From Volutella citrinella (Eukaryota; Ascomycota; Sordariomycetes; Hypocreales; Nectriaceae), in contig JAWZSP010000002.1 in assembly GCA_034401135.1 (NCBI GenBank), positions 558,001-622,000 of the forward strand: DNA of 64,000 bases, written 5' to 3'. Position numbers and translations under genes: made by a program. Shown here in pieces: positions 1 through 10,773 of the stretch. The first letter of the stretch is position 1; every line of letters starts with the position of its first letter. Under the pieces are notes generated by a model, which saw only the letters and a program-made list of their open reading frames with translations, was not told the DNA's origin and ran no database searches.

Positions 1-317
1 CAAATGATTGCGGGAGTTAGGCAAGACTACTTGCCGCATCCTCGGACTGTTCACCCCCGTCTCGGACCGCTCAAACTTCCCGAGTCAATCCGCTAACTAG
101 ACATGTTTCAAGTGTTGACTCGCAACGTGCGGGGATGGCCCTTAGCGCACATGGGTCACGAAAGCATCCGGACATAGCGCGACTAAACTCCACTCCTCAT
201 TTCCCGCTCGCACAATCATCAGACCCCCAGAGTCCCTATTTTCTAGGATCCGTTTCCATCGCAAACCTCGACACTCGTCTAAAAGCTTATCGCGAATCCC
301 ATTGGGGGCCCGGCATC

Positions 318-1958
318 ATGAATCCTGCGCACTCGGAGGGGACGGATGCCACGGGGGGGCGAAATACGCGTGTGCGATCCGAAAAGAAGCGGCACACGGA
401 CCGCGTGGCACAGCAACGGCATCGGCAACGGCAGAAGGATCACGTTGCCGAGCTGGAGACCCAGCTGCGCCTGTTGAAGGGGGGTAGCAGCGACGAGATG
501 ACACGCCTCGTAGAAGAGAATGCTCGTCTACGTCACGAGGTACGTGAACTGAACGCTAATCTAATCTGTCAATCCCGGTAAATGCAATGCGGGCGCTGAC
601 TCGCCCACTCCATTTAGCTGCAGCGGGCCAACGGCCTTCTGGACGATCTGACAGAGGTTCTCGGCCGAAGGAGGGGCCAGGGCTCCGGCTTGGCGGGCTC
701 TGGCTTAGCGGACACCGGCCTCGCCCGGTCCGGAAAATGGGTCTGCCGCTCGGGGGAAGAGATGCTCACCTTGGAGGATGACAGCTCAGGAGATCAAGTC
801 CACAGATCCGGGTCAACCAGATCTGAGCAACGGTCGGACCTCGCCACGCCACGGGTACGTCAGCCACCCATAGAAGACGAGGTTGCCGTAGGGTTCGCCG
901 GGGACCCTTCGGCAGAGCAACGAGCAGTGCCACTGAATGCAGCTTGCTTCATACCATCGTACTCCACTCCCAGCTCCCTTGGCCTGCCAGAACAGACTGC
1001 CGATGCCACATTCCCTATCCCAGCACATGAGTTCACGCGTGGGGGGCAAACCGCTTCATCCCGCCCCGGACAGACTCATGGAGGGGCGCTCGTTTCCAGC
1101 GAAGTGCTGTTTGATCCTCTGTATGCGGGATGCAGCCAGAAATGGTTGTCGTTTTGGAACTTGCCGTCCCCCAAGCCTCATTCACCTCAGTATACTACGA
1201 CCATACACTGTATCGCTTCAAAGGTTATCCAGCCGCCATCATTGCACGATCAGCATCTCCATCGAATGGTCAGCGTGGCGCGGGCCTTTGTTTGCGATAT
1301 TGGGCCGCCGACCATTGCAGACTTCGTCTTGGATGAATCGCCGAATCCACTATCCCGCCAACTGAAGATGTACAAGGGTTACCTGAAGGGGAAGCAAAAG
1401 TTGGCCGAGTATTTTGCCGCGTATTGGATTCTCTACCTCCTCTTTCGGGTGAGTTGGTCATCCCAAGGTCATGTGCTCTTGGCACATGTGCGGACTCGTC
1501 TTCAAGCTTTTGGACATAACAGCTAATGTTGCGCTTCTCGGCTCCTCGCTGATTAGTGGCAAGCGACTCTAGATAAAACCACGTACGAAGACCTGCCATT
1601 GTGGATGCAACCAACAAAATTGCAGCGAGAGGTCGAGCACTTGGCCGTCATTGATCAGGTGGTTTGGTAAGACGCACCATGTTGACCCTTGATTGCATCG
1701 CGACTAACTCATGTTCCATAATGCAGGCCGGATCTTCGAGATGAGATCATCATGTTATCATTTATTGACCTTGAATCAGCCTTGGGCGTGTTGCGGGATA
1801 TTGGCGAGCACCTTACAATCCGCGTAGGGGAAGCGCCGGTCTCCTCCACAGGGTGCTTCCAGCGATTGCTTGGAGGCCTCTCAGACTTGGCCATGTGGAA
1901 ACTAGACCCTTTATTCTTTGAGAAATACCCGCAGTGGAATTGGACTTCAGCACGATGA
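318..1958 (+). CDS. bZIP transcription factor with C-terminal DUF3425 domain
   Basis: Nuclear DNA-binding regulator; target genes unknown. Exons 318-539, 618-1448, 1557-1666 and 1727-1958 join in frame to 464 residues. The N-terminus carries a basic region (RVAQQRHRQRQKDHVAELE) followed by a short leucine zipper that continues across intron 1 (RLRHE / LQRANGLLDDL). The C-terminal half matches the DUF3425 domain typical of fungal bZIPs: WLSFWNLP, IHCIASKVI, RMVSVARAFVCDIGPPTIAD, NPLSRQLKMY, then WMQPT, and DLRDEI just before FIDLESALGVLRDIGEHL. Introns use gtacgt, gtgagt and gtaaga donors. An in-frame ATG at 135 would add 61 residues with no recognisable domain; 318 is preferred because it puts the basic region near the N-terminus. 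It lies just left of the SDR/EthD/flavoprotein group and could regulate it, but that is inference. Confidence 0.85.
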
Positions 1959-2853
1959 GGCGCCACGTGCTCACAAGATGGCGCGGTGCCGCTGCTGGCG
2001 CTGTCAGAGGCGTTGTTTTGGTTTCCGGGGTTATTGCATTAGGGCGTTGGGGCGTAGGCGGACACTCACCTGGTGAATAAATCAGACTCATGACCTTTTG
2101 CCGCTGAGGTAGTGCGCTAGTGATATCACCTGCTCTTGGCTTCGAGGGATGAAACCTGTCAAGGCTCCGGAATAGCCGTCGCCGAGTTACCCCATGATCC
2201 GCTCACTCACCCTGCGGTTTCTATACCCTTAACTCCAGTCGCGCCGCGAGATTCTCTCAGTCTTAAATCCGGGCGCGTTGCCAAGTCCTGTGCTTGTTCC
2301 GTACGTTGAGTCAGCCCGCTTTAGTCAAGCTGGCTTCGTCAGTTTTGGGCCATGGCCTGATGGTGTCAACAATGGCACCCTTCTTATGCCAAGTCAGCCT
2401 CAAATCATTCAGATGCGGGGCGCCCCAGTCGAAATCAAGCTAGTCGGACGTTCCTCGTGGCAATTGTCAGCCAAGCCTAGTCAATCGATCCGAATGACTA
2501 GAAAAAGTGTGGGTGACTGGATATTGGTGGGACCACTCGCAGATTCTGTTCACACCCCTGACAGACGCTTCTGCAACAGAGGACGGCGGCAAGAAGATAC
2601 AACTTCGTCTGCAAACAACCTAGTCACCTTGTTTTGAATCCTTTGGAGTTGCTCCAAGAAGCGAGACGATTTAACACTTGCCCAAATCGCGCGGATTACG
2701 AAGGGTTGGTATGAACAGGAGCACGATGACATCTTGGGTTTATTGAGACGCTCTGATTTATTTATTTGAGCTGCATTTAGCTCGGCTTACAAGCAGCGTA
2801 ACAAATTGACGCGATACCCTCCAACCATCCACAACACACGCTTGATATTCCAC
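1959..2853. other. Intergenic region, no gene seen
   Basis: It lies between two converging genes, the bZIP gene and the minus-strand SDR. A 119-codon open frame at 2278-2637 has no recognisable domain or clear start context and is not called. Confidence 0.5.
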
Positions 2854-3726
<873 letters not shown>

Positions 3727-4237
3727 GGTGATCACGGCTAAGGCAGATATGCTGGGTTTCAATTGATGCGTGATAGTTTAGGGTCAGGATAGTGTGGAAG
3801 CTGTAAGTTGGGATATTTGAAGCATGACAGTATTGACTTTCAACATATTTATGGGCGAAGGACTAGCTATTGGACGCGGAACCTCGGGATAGCTCCGTCC
3901 ACGAAAAGCCGAATAATTAGAGCCAGTCCGTTGACCATCACGTTCCTGATTGAGCTATTGCAAAAGATGCCATGAGGTCAAAGTAGATCCGCTGGGATCG
4001 CTATGCATACCCTCGGGTGAACGAATCACCAGGGACTCACCAAATATCGCGGCCAGACTTGATGCACCGGAGTTAGCGGGCATACCGCAGGTGCGAGGGT
4101 CCTTTGTCTGCCGGAGAGAGGCGAATAAAGTCCGCCAGTAGCCAAGGTTGCTACAAAGCGGCTTACACCGTCTTCTCTGCCAAAAACCTCTGCCAGGCTC
4201 ACCATTTCCAAAATCAGCTATCAGCCAACTAATCACC
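3727..4237. promoter_or_regulatory. Shared divergent promoter region of the SDR and EthD genes
   Basis: These 511 bp separate two divergent start codons and contain no gene. No specific factor-binding site could be identified with confidence. The head-to-head layout is what suggests co-regulation. Confidence 0.4.
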
Positions 4238-4600
4238 ATGACTGTCACGTTCAAAGTATGTTAATTCCTGGCCATCACTCTTACAGGCAGTGGTCTAAGA
4301 GGCGAGATTCTGTATCCTCGCGAGTCTAAATTCGACTTCGACTACTACACAAAGAAACACATGCCCCTGGCTGAAGAATTTTTCGGGCATGTTCTATTGG
4401 ATTGGGAGGCTGTCAAGTTCGAGGACGACCACGCAACGCCATACAAAGTGCTGGCCACTTTGGTCCTGAAGAGTGTGGAGGAACATGAGGCTGTGATGCA
4501 GGGTGTCAATGGGGCAAAGCTGATGGAGGATATCAAGAATTACTCGGACACTACTCCCATAATAATGAGGCAAGCCGAGGCTGTTCGCAGACTCAGCTAA
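4238..4600 (+). CDS. EthD-domain protein (103 residues)
   Basis: Small protein of the EthD / dimeric alpha-beta barrel family, whose members act in breakdown or tailoring of aromatic and polyketide-like compounds, often without a defined reaction. Exons are 4238-4255 and 4307-4600. The 51-bp intron (gtatgt...gcgag) removes an in-frame TAA and joins the start MTVTFK to ILYPRESKFDFDYYTKKHMP, which is the family's N-terminal strand and YY..KHMP motif. The nearer acceptor (ttacag) gives a stop or too short an intron, so the splice was chosen for family fit. The length is usual for a single EthD domain. It is divergent from the SDR and lies 480 bp before the KstD-like flavoprotein; the three may form one pathway. 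The acceptor should be confirmed by RNA. Confidence 0.8.
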
Positions 4601-5079
4601 GGAGGAGATAGCCAGCAAGTCACGGGCGCGTTAAGGACGGCGTCACTTGATATGCCCAGGTCTGTGATTGTATGAATCCATAGGTGGCTCAGCCTCTTGT
4701 TGAGGTCTCGTCTCTTTCTGAGAGACAACGGTGGGAAACCCGAGGCCACCGCTAAAACGAGACCAGAGCCGGCCCCAAGGTAGCATCGCCATATACGGAT
4801 TTAACACCACAGGGGCACACACCCCTGTACCACACCAAGGGAAGCCTAGGTCGGTTAGTGAACCAAGCCTCCCGGCTAGCTGGAAGCGAAGCGGTTTTGT
4901 GGTGACTTCTTCTTAGTGGTACGGGAGTCCGAGACACCCCGTGCCCCCGAGCTTTTGCTTTCGCTCGCCTACATTAAGCTATAAGTCCTAGAGTCGACGC
5001 TGCGCCTGTCTTCTGCCCTCGCTCGCATTTACACTCCCGTCTTCTCCTACCGACCCATACTCAGCAGTAACACGGCCCC
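4601..5079. other. Intergenic region, promoter of the flavoprotein gene
   Basis: No coding signal is visible. It holds the EthD gene's 3' end and the upstream region of the 5080 gene. The last 80 bp are pyrimidine-rich, common just before fungal start sites. Confidence 0.4.
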
Positions 5080-6897
5080 ATGGTCATGGTCATGGCCACT
5101 CGCCACCTCGATAGCCTATGCCAGACGGCGCTGGCAAGATGTTGCCGAGCCATCCCCCATCAACACCGAAGCCTGCTGTCTATGACCAAGTTGCTCAGTC
5201 GCCCTCACATGGCATACAGCACCAACTCCAAAGCGGAAACATTTGATCACAGTACTGATGTGTTGGTCATCGGCTCTGGCGCTGGAGCACTCACTGCGGC
5301 GGCTAGAAGCCGCTCACTCGGGATGGACACCCTTCTGACTGAGAAGACAGACAAGCTTGGTGGTACTTCAGCATATTCCGGCGGGGCCCTTTGGGTTCCG
5401 TGTAATCACATGCAGCCAAAGTACGGCATCAAAGACTCTCGCGAAAAGGCCGCGACTTATGTCGATGCAATCATCAAGGAGGACTGCCCAGCAACCAGCC
5501 CAGCACGCAGGGTCGCCTACCTTGACCATGGCCCAACCATGGCCAAGTTCTTGGAGGGCGAGGGATTTCAATGGGCTTTGGACACCCCGTACCCAGACTA
5601 CCATGCTTTGGAACCTGGTGCATCCACGACAAGTAGATCCCTATCCCCTGCTCAATTCAATCTCCAAGAGCTTGCTCCCGAATGGCGGGGGCGGCTGCGG
5701 ACACCGACGGAATGGCAGCCCGTGATGGACTCTGTTGACTCTCGCTCGTTGTTCAGAATTGGAGCTTCAGTCAAAGACTTTGTCAAAAGCTTCAACGTGG
5801 TTGTCTTGCGAACGCTGTGGAACTTGGTCCGTGGGGAAAAGGCCGCCGTGATGGGACTCGGCCTGGTTGCCCGCCTCCTCCAGATCAACTTGCGGCTCGG
5901 CACGGAAATCTGGACCGAGTCAGGGTTGACCAAGCTCCTCCAAAATGACTCTGGCGAAGTGGTTGGCGCCGTAATCCAACGTGGGGAGAAAACAATCCGG
6001 GTCCAGGCAAAGCGCGGTGTTGTGCTCGCGGCTGGCGGGTTTGCCAGAAATGAGGCCATGAGAGCGGAATTTTTGCAACAGCCAACAAAGTCGGCATGGA
6101 GCCTCACAGCACCGGAGGATAAGGGTGATGCGATCCGTGCCGCCATGGACGTGGGCGCCGACGTAGCTCTGATGCAGCACGCATGGTGGATGCCTTCGTT
6201 CATAAGCAATGGCAAAGCCGTCATGGACGTCTACGTCCGTTCGTTCCCTCACTCCATCATCGTCGACCAGTCTGGAGAGCGGTTCTTCAACGAGTCAGAG
6301 TGCTACTGCGATGCTGGTATCGACATGTTTATGAGGAACAAGGAGGTGGGAGCTATTCACTCGTGGGTTATTCTCGACGGCCAGCATCGCAATAAGTACA
6401 TGCTCGGCCGCTTTCTCCCTCGTCTCACGCCAAAATCGGCCATCTCTTCAGGCTTTCTGTACAAAGATCAATCCATCATTGGTCTGGCAAACAAGATTGG
6501 GGTAGACGAGAAACAGTTGGTCAAGACCATCTCCCGTTTCAACGGGTTTGCCGAGACTGGGGTCGACGAAGACTTTCAGCGTGGTGATAACCCTTACAAC
6601 AGAGTCTTCAGCGACCCGAGCCATAAGCCAAATCCAAACCTAGGGGCAATCGCCAAAGCGCCGTTTTACGCTCTCAAGATATATCCTGGCGACATTGGCA
6701 CGAAGGGCGGTCTTGTCACTGACGAGCACGCAAGAGTAATGTCAAAGGAGGGCACACCAATCAAGAGTCTTTATGCCGCCGGGAACACTACTGCCAGCGT
6801 ATTCGGGTCGAGATATCCCGGCGCCGGCGGGACTATTGGTCCTGCCATGACGTTTGGTTTCATCGCTGCTCAGCATATCGCTGGCAGTGGGAAGTAA
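5080..6897 (+). CDS. FAD-dependent oxidoreductase resembling 3-ketosteroid delta-1-dehydrogenase
   Basis: Intronless, 605 residues; flavoprotein of the FAD_binding_2 / fumarate reductase-KstD family, which introduces or reduces C=C bonds next to a ketone. An N-terminal stretch of about 60 residues, basic and with few acids, could be a mitochondrial targeting segment. The Rossmann motif VLVIGSGAGALTAA follows near residue 62, then EKTDKLGGTSAYSGGALWVP. The C-terminus carries LYAAGNTTASVFGSRYPGAG and GPAMTFGFIAAQHI, the arrangement seen in KstD enzymes, in which the tyrosine before PGAG is catalytic. Three nearby ATGs (5080, 5086, 5092) make the start slightly uncertain, and ATGs inside the extension are also possible. 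A steroid substrate is not proven; fumarate-reductase-like or other enone substrates are alternatives. With the SDR and EthD genes it may form a small catabolic group. Confidence 0.85.
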   Translation: MVMVMATRHLDSLCQTALARCCRAIPHQHRSLLSMTKLLSRPHMAYSTNSKAETFDHSTDVLVIGSGAGALTAAARSRSLGMDTLLTEKTDKLGGTSAYSGGALWVPCNHMQPKYGIKDSREKAATYVDAIIKEDCPATSPARRVAYLDHGPTMAKFLEGEGFQWALDTPYPDYHALEPGASTTSRSLSPAQFNLQELAPEWRGRLRTPTEWQPVMDSVDSRSLFRIGASVKDFVKSFNVVVLRTLWNLVRGEKAAVMGLGLVARLLQINLRLGTEIWTESGLTKLLQNDSGEVVGAVIQRGEKTIRVQAKRGVVLAAGGFARNEAMRAEFLQQPTKSAWSLTAPEDKGDAIRAAMDVGADVALMQHAWWMPSFISNGKAVMDVYVRSFPHSIIVDQSGERFFNESECYCDAGIDMFMRNKEVGAIHSWVILDGQHRNKYMLGRFLPRLTPKSAISSGFLYKDQSIIGLANKIGVDEKQLVKTISRFNGFAETGVDEDFQRGDNPYNRVFSDPSHKPNPNLGAIAKAPFYALKIYPGDIGTKGGLVTDEHARVMSKEGTPIKSLYAAGNTTASVFGSRYPGAGGTIGPAMTFGFIAAQHIAGSGK

Positions 6898-7885
6898 CGC
6901 CGCCAGTATTAGAAAGATTGCACAACCCAGATGCACATGTGATTTCCTTGTCATGTATTCATTACTTGTGGCTCCTATCCATATAAATAAGTTTTCGTCA
7001 CGCAGTCTAGTCCTGCTTTATTTGATTTCTTGTTACCGGAGCTGACCAAGGATCTATGCTCTCGATACTGTTGGCTCTTGATGATAGGCAGTGGAGACTT
7101 CTCAACGCAAGATACCGTGGCTGGCCCACACAGGGTGTGGCTGTCTGAGTGTGGCTTAGTTGCTATAGGGTATCCCGCGCTGTGCGCTCCTCTGAGAAAC
7201 TCTGTCTCCTAGCTCGTATATAGAAGGGGGACGACAATCCAAAGAGGGTGGAGGAATCCTCATTAAATCAAAGTATTTGCGAGTTGATTTTTTATTTATT
7301 TCAAGTCCAGGAGGAGTACTACGACTAACTGAAAGCACTCCTGTTTCCTCGTGTCGCAAAATAATCCAAGGAACTCACACACGAAGAGAGCGCTTAGTCA
7401 TTCACCGGAACAACTATATTTCCGTTGACTGGGAGGGAGAGACGGCAGGTCCAACTGAAGCTGCCGGCCTGACTCCCTTCTATCGTTAAGCTGGTAGAGT
7501 CTTCGCTCGTCAGCATTTATCAGCGTTATTGGAATAATCTCGAACCAAGAGTCAGCCGAATAATTCTCTCGCTTGCGTCATTCCAATCCAGCTTCTCGGC
7601 GACTCCAGCTCGCGGTACCTGTCGGCAAACGCTGACTTGGCCCATTTTTCCCAGAAGGGAAATAGGTTGTCGACGCGTTGTGCGTCACAGCTACTGCTAC
7701 GCCGCCTCTCAGTCCCGGTCGCATTTCCCAATGAGGCAAATAGCTAGGTTAATTCTTCAGTATATTAATCCTGGCTGCTCGGCATGTGCTTGAGTCCCCC
7801 TCAGCAGCAATACTCGATACTACAAGCCCTCTCGTCTCAATTCTGCACCCGATAAACCCTCTGAACAATCTCGCTTCCCCGCAAA
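6898..7885. other. Intergenic region, no gene seen
   Basis: It is somewhat AT-richer than the flanking genes. It holds the 3' end of the flavoprotein gene and the promoter of the NDH-2-like gene. No credible ORF or RNA gene was seen. Confidence 0.4.
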
Positions 7886-9178
7886 ATGACGCAAAACATT
7901 GTTGTCGTTGGCGCGGGCTTCGCAGGCGTGTGGTCGGCCCTTGCAGCACGACGGGTCATCGCCGAGCACAGCAAACAATCACCCCAGGCAGCCTGCGACA
8001 TACAGGTCACTGTAATCGCCCCAGATCCGCAGCTGGTGATGCGGCCGCGACTATACGAAGCTGATCCTTCGGCCAAGCGAGCCCCCCTCAATGATCTGTT
8101 CCGTGTCACCGACGTTACGTTCCTGCGGGGCACAGTCGACGCCATCAACTGCGAGGCGAAACAGGTAGCGTATAGCGATAGCAGCGACAACAAGAGTGTG
8201 ATCCCATATGACCGCCTCGTGCTCTCTGCAGGAAGCCGACTCATCCCGCCCAAAGGACCGGGATTCCAGGAGCATGCCTTCAGCGTGGATCAGATGGACG
8301 ATGCCACCAAGCTGGAGGAGCACCTCAAGAGCCTGGCCTCGAAGCCGCCTAGCGCTGCACGCAACACTGTTGTAGTGTGCGGTGCTGGCTTCACCGGCAT
8401 CGAGCTTGCCGCAGAGCTCCCGGCCCGACTCAAGGAAGCGTTGGGGCAGGATGCGCAGACGAGGGTCATCCTGGTCTGCCGAGAGTCCGAGGTTGGCGCA
8501 ACACTGGGCCCCGGCCCCCGCCCTGTGATTGAGCAGGCTCTGTTGGAGCTCGGGGTTGAAACACGGGTCGGAGAGTCTATTGTCGCCATTGATGCCACCG
8601 GCGCGACGACAGCCAGCGGGGAGCGCATCGAGTCATTGACGACGGTCTGGACCGCCGGTGTGAAGGCGTCGCCACTGACGGAGCAGATCCCGGCGAGCAG
8701 GGACCCGACCGGCCGCCTCTACGTCGACGCAAACCTCAAGGTGCCGAATCTGGACGACGTCTACGTCGCCGGAGACGCTGTGTGCGCCGTCACCGACGAC
8801 GCCGGCCACTTGAGCCTCATGAGCTGCCAGCACGCCATGGTCCTGGGCCGCACAGCCGGCCACAACGCCGCGGCGTCGCTCCTTGGTGCGCGCGCCATCC
8901 CGTATAGCCAACCCACTTACGTGACGTGCCTCGACCTGGGAGCGTACGGCGCCGTCCTGACAAACACTTGGGACAGGCGGGTCGTCTTCACCCGCGGCTG
9001 GGCCAAGATGGTCAAGCGCTACATCAACACCAAGTTGATCTACCCACCCGCCGACGCCGCCCAAGCCCTTGCCGAGGCGGACCCGAGGCTCTATTCAGCG
9101 TTTCCGGCATCCTTCGCGCAGCGCCTCTTTAGCATGACGCTATCCTTCATTGCCATCTTTTCCCGATTTTTTAGGTAG
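7886..9178 (+). CDS. NDH-2/FSP1-like pyridine nucleotide-disulphide oxidoreductase
   Basis: Intronless, 430 residues; FAD/NAD(P)H flavoprotein of the type II NADH dehydrogenase (COG1252) and AIF/FSP1-like group, which passes electrons from NAD(P)H to a quinone or other acceptor. The first Rossmann motif is IVVVGAGFAGVWSA at the very N-terminus (FAD). The second is VVVCGAGFTGIELAAEL near residue 162 (NAD(P)H). The second FAD contact is NLDDVYVAGDAVC near residue 293. The C-terminal 20 residues are hydrophobic and aromatic with flanking Arg, fitting membrane-surface attachment as in NDH-2 enzymes. The length is usual for the family. No mitochondrial presequence is visible. The lack of introns and the high GC at third positions differ from several neighbours and leave bacterial origin possible but unproven. 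Confidence 0.85.
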   Translation: MTQNIVVVGAGFAGVWSALAARRVIAEHSKQSPQAACDIQVTVIAPDPQLVMRPRLYEADPSAKRAPLNDLFRVTDVTFLRGTVDAINCEAKQVAYSDSSDNKSVIPYDRLVLSAGSRLIPPKGPGFQEHAFSVDQMDDATKLEEHLKSLASKPPSAARNTVVVCGAGFTGIELAAELPARLKEALGQDAQTRVILVCRESEVGATLGPGPRPVIEQALLELGVETRVGESIVAIDATGATTASGERIESLTTVWTAGVKASPLTEQIPASRDPTGRLYVDANLKVPNLDDVYVAGDAVCAVTDDAGHLSLMSCQHAMVLGRTAGHNAAASLLGARAIPYSQPTYVTCLDLGAYGAVLTNTWDRRVVFTRGWAKMVKRYINTKLIYPPADAAQALAEADPRLYSAFPASFAQRLFSMTLSFIAIFSRFFR

Positions 9179-10773
9179 CGGGAGGGAGCACGCCGCGCCG
9201 CCTTTTTTCTGCCCAAGTTTTTCTGTCTTGTTTTCATTTTGTGACATGGATCTTGCACCGGAAGATGCGGAACCTGCGGAACCTGCATAGGCGAAAGATG
9301 AAGATTATCATGACGTATCTGATTGTCAGGGGTAATTGTAGCTTTTAATAGGACTTTTAATTTAAAGTGCGCTTCTCCCGAATCTTCCTTATGCGGGTCA
9401 TGTCTTGGCTCTTTTTGGGGTCTAATCTGACATGGCTGATCTACTAACAGGCATGCTTTGGGGTGGAGTGATGTTCTGTGAGATAGAAGTTTGAAAGCAA
9501 AGATTTGGAAGACTACGAGCTCGTGTACTGATGCAGCCATTGGATAGGCTCGGGGTTATGAAGGCGTGGTCAACAAGTTGATCCCAAAGATCCTTCATAT
9601 TTCTGCATGACCGTCGCAAGCTCTTGGCAGCAACCAATGCAAGCCATATATTTAGTGCTAACGGATGGATATAGATGTTGCTCCTACTCCTAGCTTTGGG
9701 AGCTGAGACGGACTAGAGCATTGTTACAGTCAACGTGCTAGACCCTGCAATCATACCCTGCAAGATTGAAGGGCCCCGATGGCGCCAAGATCTAACGAGA
9801 CTCACGGGATTAGACCAGTCTTGCGTTAGCCCGGTATGCAAGCTCGAAACCACGTTTGTCAAAGTATGCTGTGGCTTCATTAAGGTAGCGGGTTCCTTTG
9901 AGGTGGCTTGAAGGATTCTATTTCGGCACCCACCCCGGCCTCGGTGACAGCGGCGATGGGGACGGCAGTCGGCCGCCAAAGGATTGGGTCGTGCGCGTCT
10001 GACATGCGGTCTGTCCAATCATCTGGGATCTAGGCCGTCACCAAACGCGCTAGAGCATCCCACGATGCCGAGGGGAGGGTTGGCGCTTGAAAGGATTGCG
10101 CTTCGACGTCAGTGCGAGCTTGCTAGGGTAGGGCTGAGCAAACAGACGGCAAAAAAGAGTGCAGAAGCAGCCCGCTCAACAAGCGCTAGGGTAATCCTAC
10201 GCGCGGGAGCGGCGGTTTAGTCATGTTGTTGTCACCCACGACTGACCACTCAGGCCCCCCCCATGCGGCCATCAACACCACTGCATAAGAGGACGTGTCT
10301 CCCCCGTGGGCAGACGAAGCTACGAGATTCGACACATGGCCAGAGTGGATCCCCGACAACTCCCCAGAGAAAGCGCTGCGCAGCGCTTGGCTCCGCGGGC
10401 CAAGAGAGGGGCCCAGCTCTCAAACACGACATGGACCACGACAACAGCCGCGGTATGGAGAGTCGGTCGCCCAAACAGGCAATAATGGATCTACAAACTG
10501 GCGCGGGCGGCCGCGCTGGCGGAGCACGGCATGGGCTGCGGCTGCATTTTGCACGACGAGCATGCGAATCTTCGAAACCGCCAAGATCTAGGTCGATACA
10601 CTCCATCGTGCTCACGGCCCCTACTTACAGCGGGAGGGGCGCACATGGCATCAGCGACACCGCACTGTATATAACCTGAAGCCGGCGCCACCACAAAAGG
10701 CATAATCATCATCAGCATCAGATCCGAAGATCAACCAACAACAAAAACAACCGCAAACTCATCAGTCAACACG
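9179..10773. other. Intergenic region, no gene seen
   Basis: About 1.6 kb holding the 3' region of the NDH-2-like gene and the promoter of the secreted-protein gene. Short open frames overlap on both strands without domain content. Confidence 0.4.
10668..10674 (+). promoter_or_regulatory. TATA box of the secreted-protein gene
   Basis: The sequence tatataa lies about 100 bp before the start codon at 10774, a usual distance for fungal genes. It is followed by a CA/AAC-rich leader (aacaacaaaaacaacc), also typical of strongly expressed fungal genes. Confidence 0.5.

Noticed and set aside
2278..2637. 119-codon plus-strand open frame
   Set aside because: No domain, no clear start context, no splice-linked extension, and no visible coding bias.
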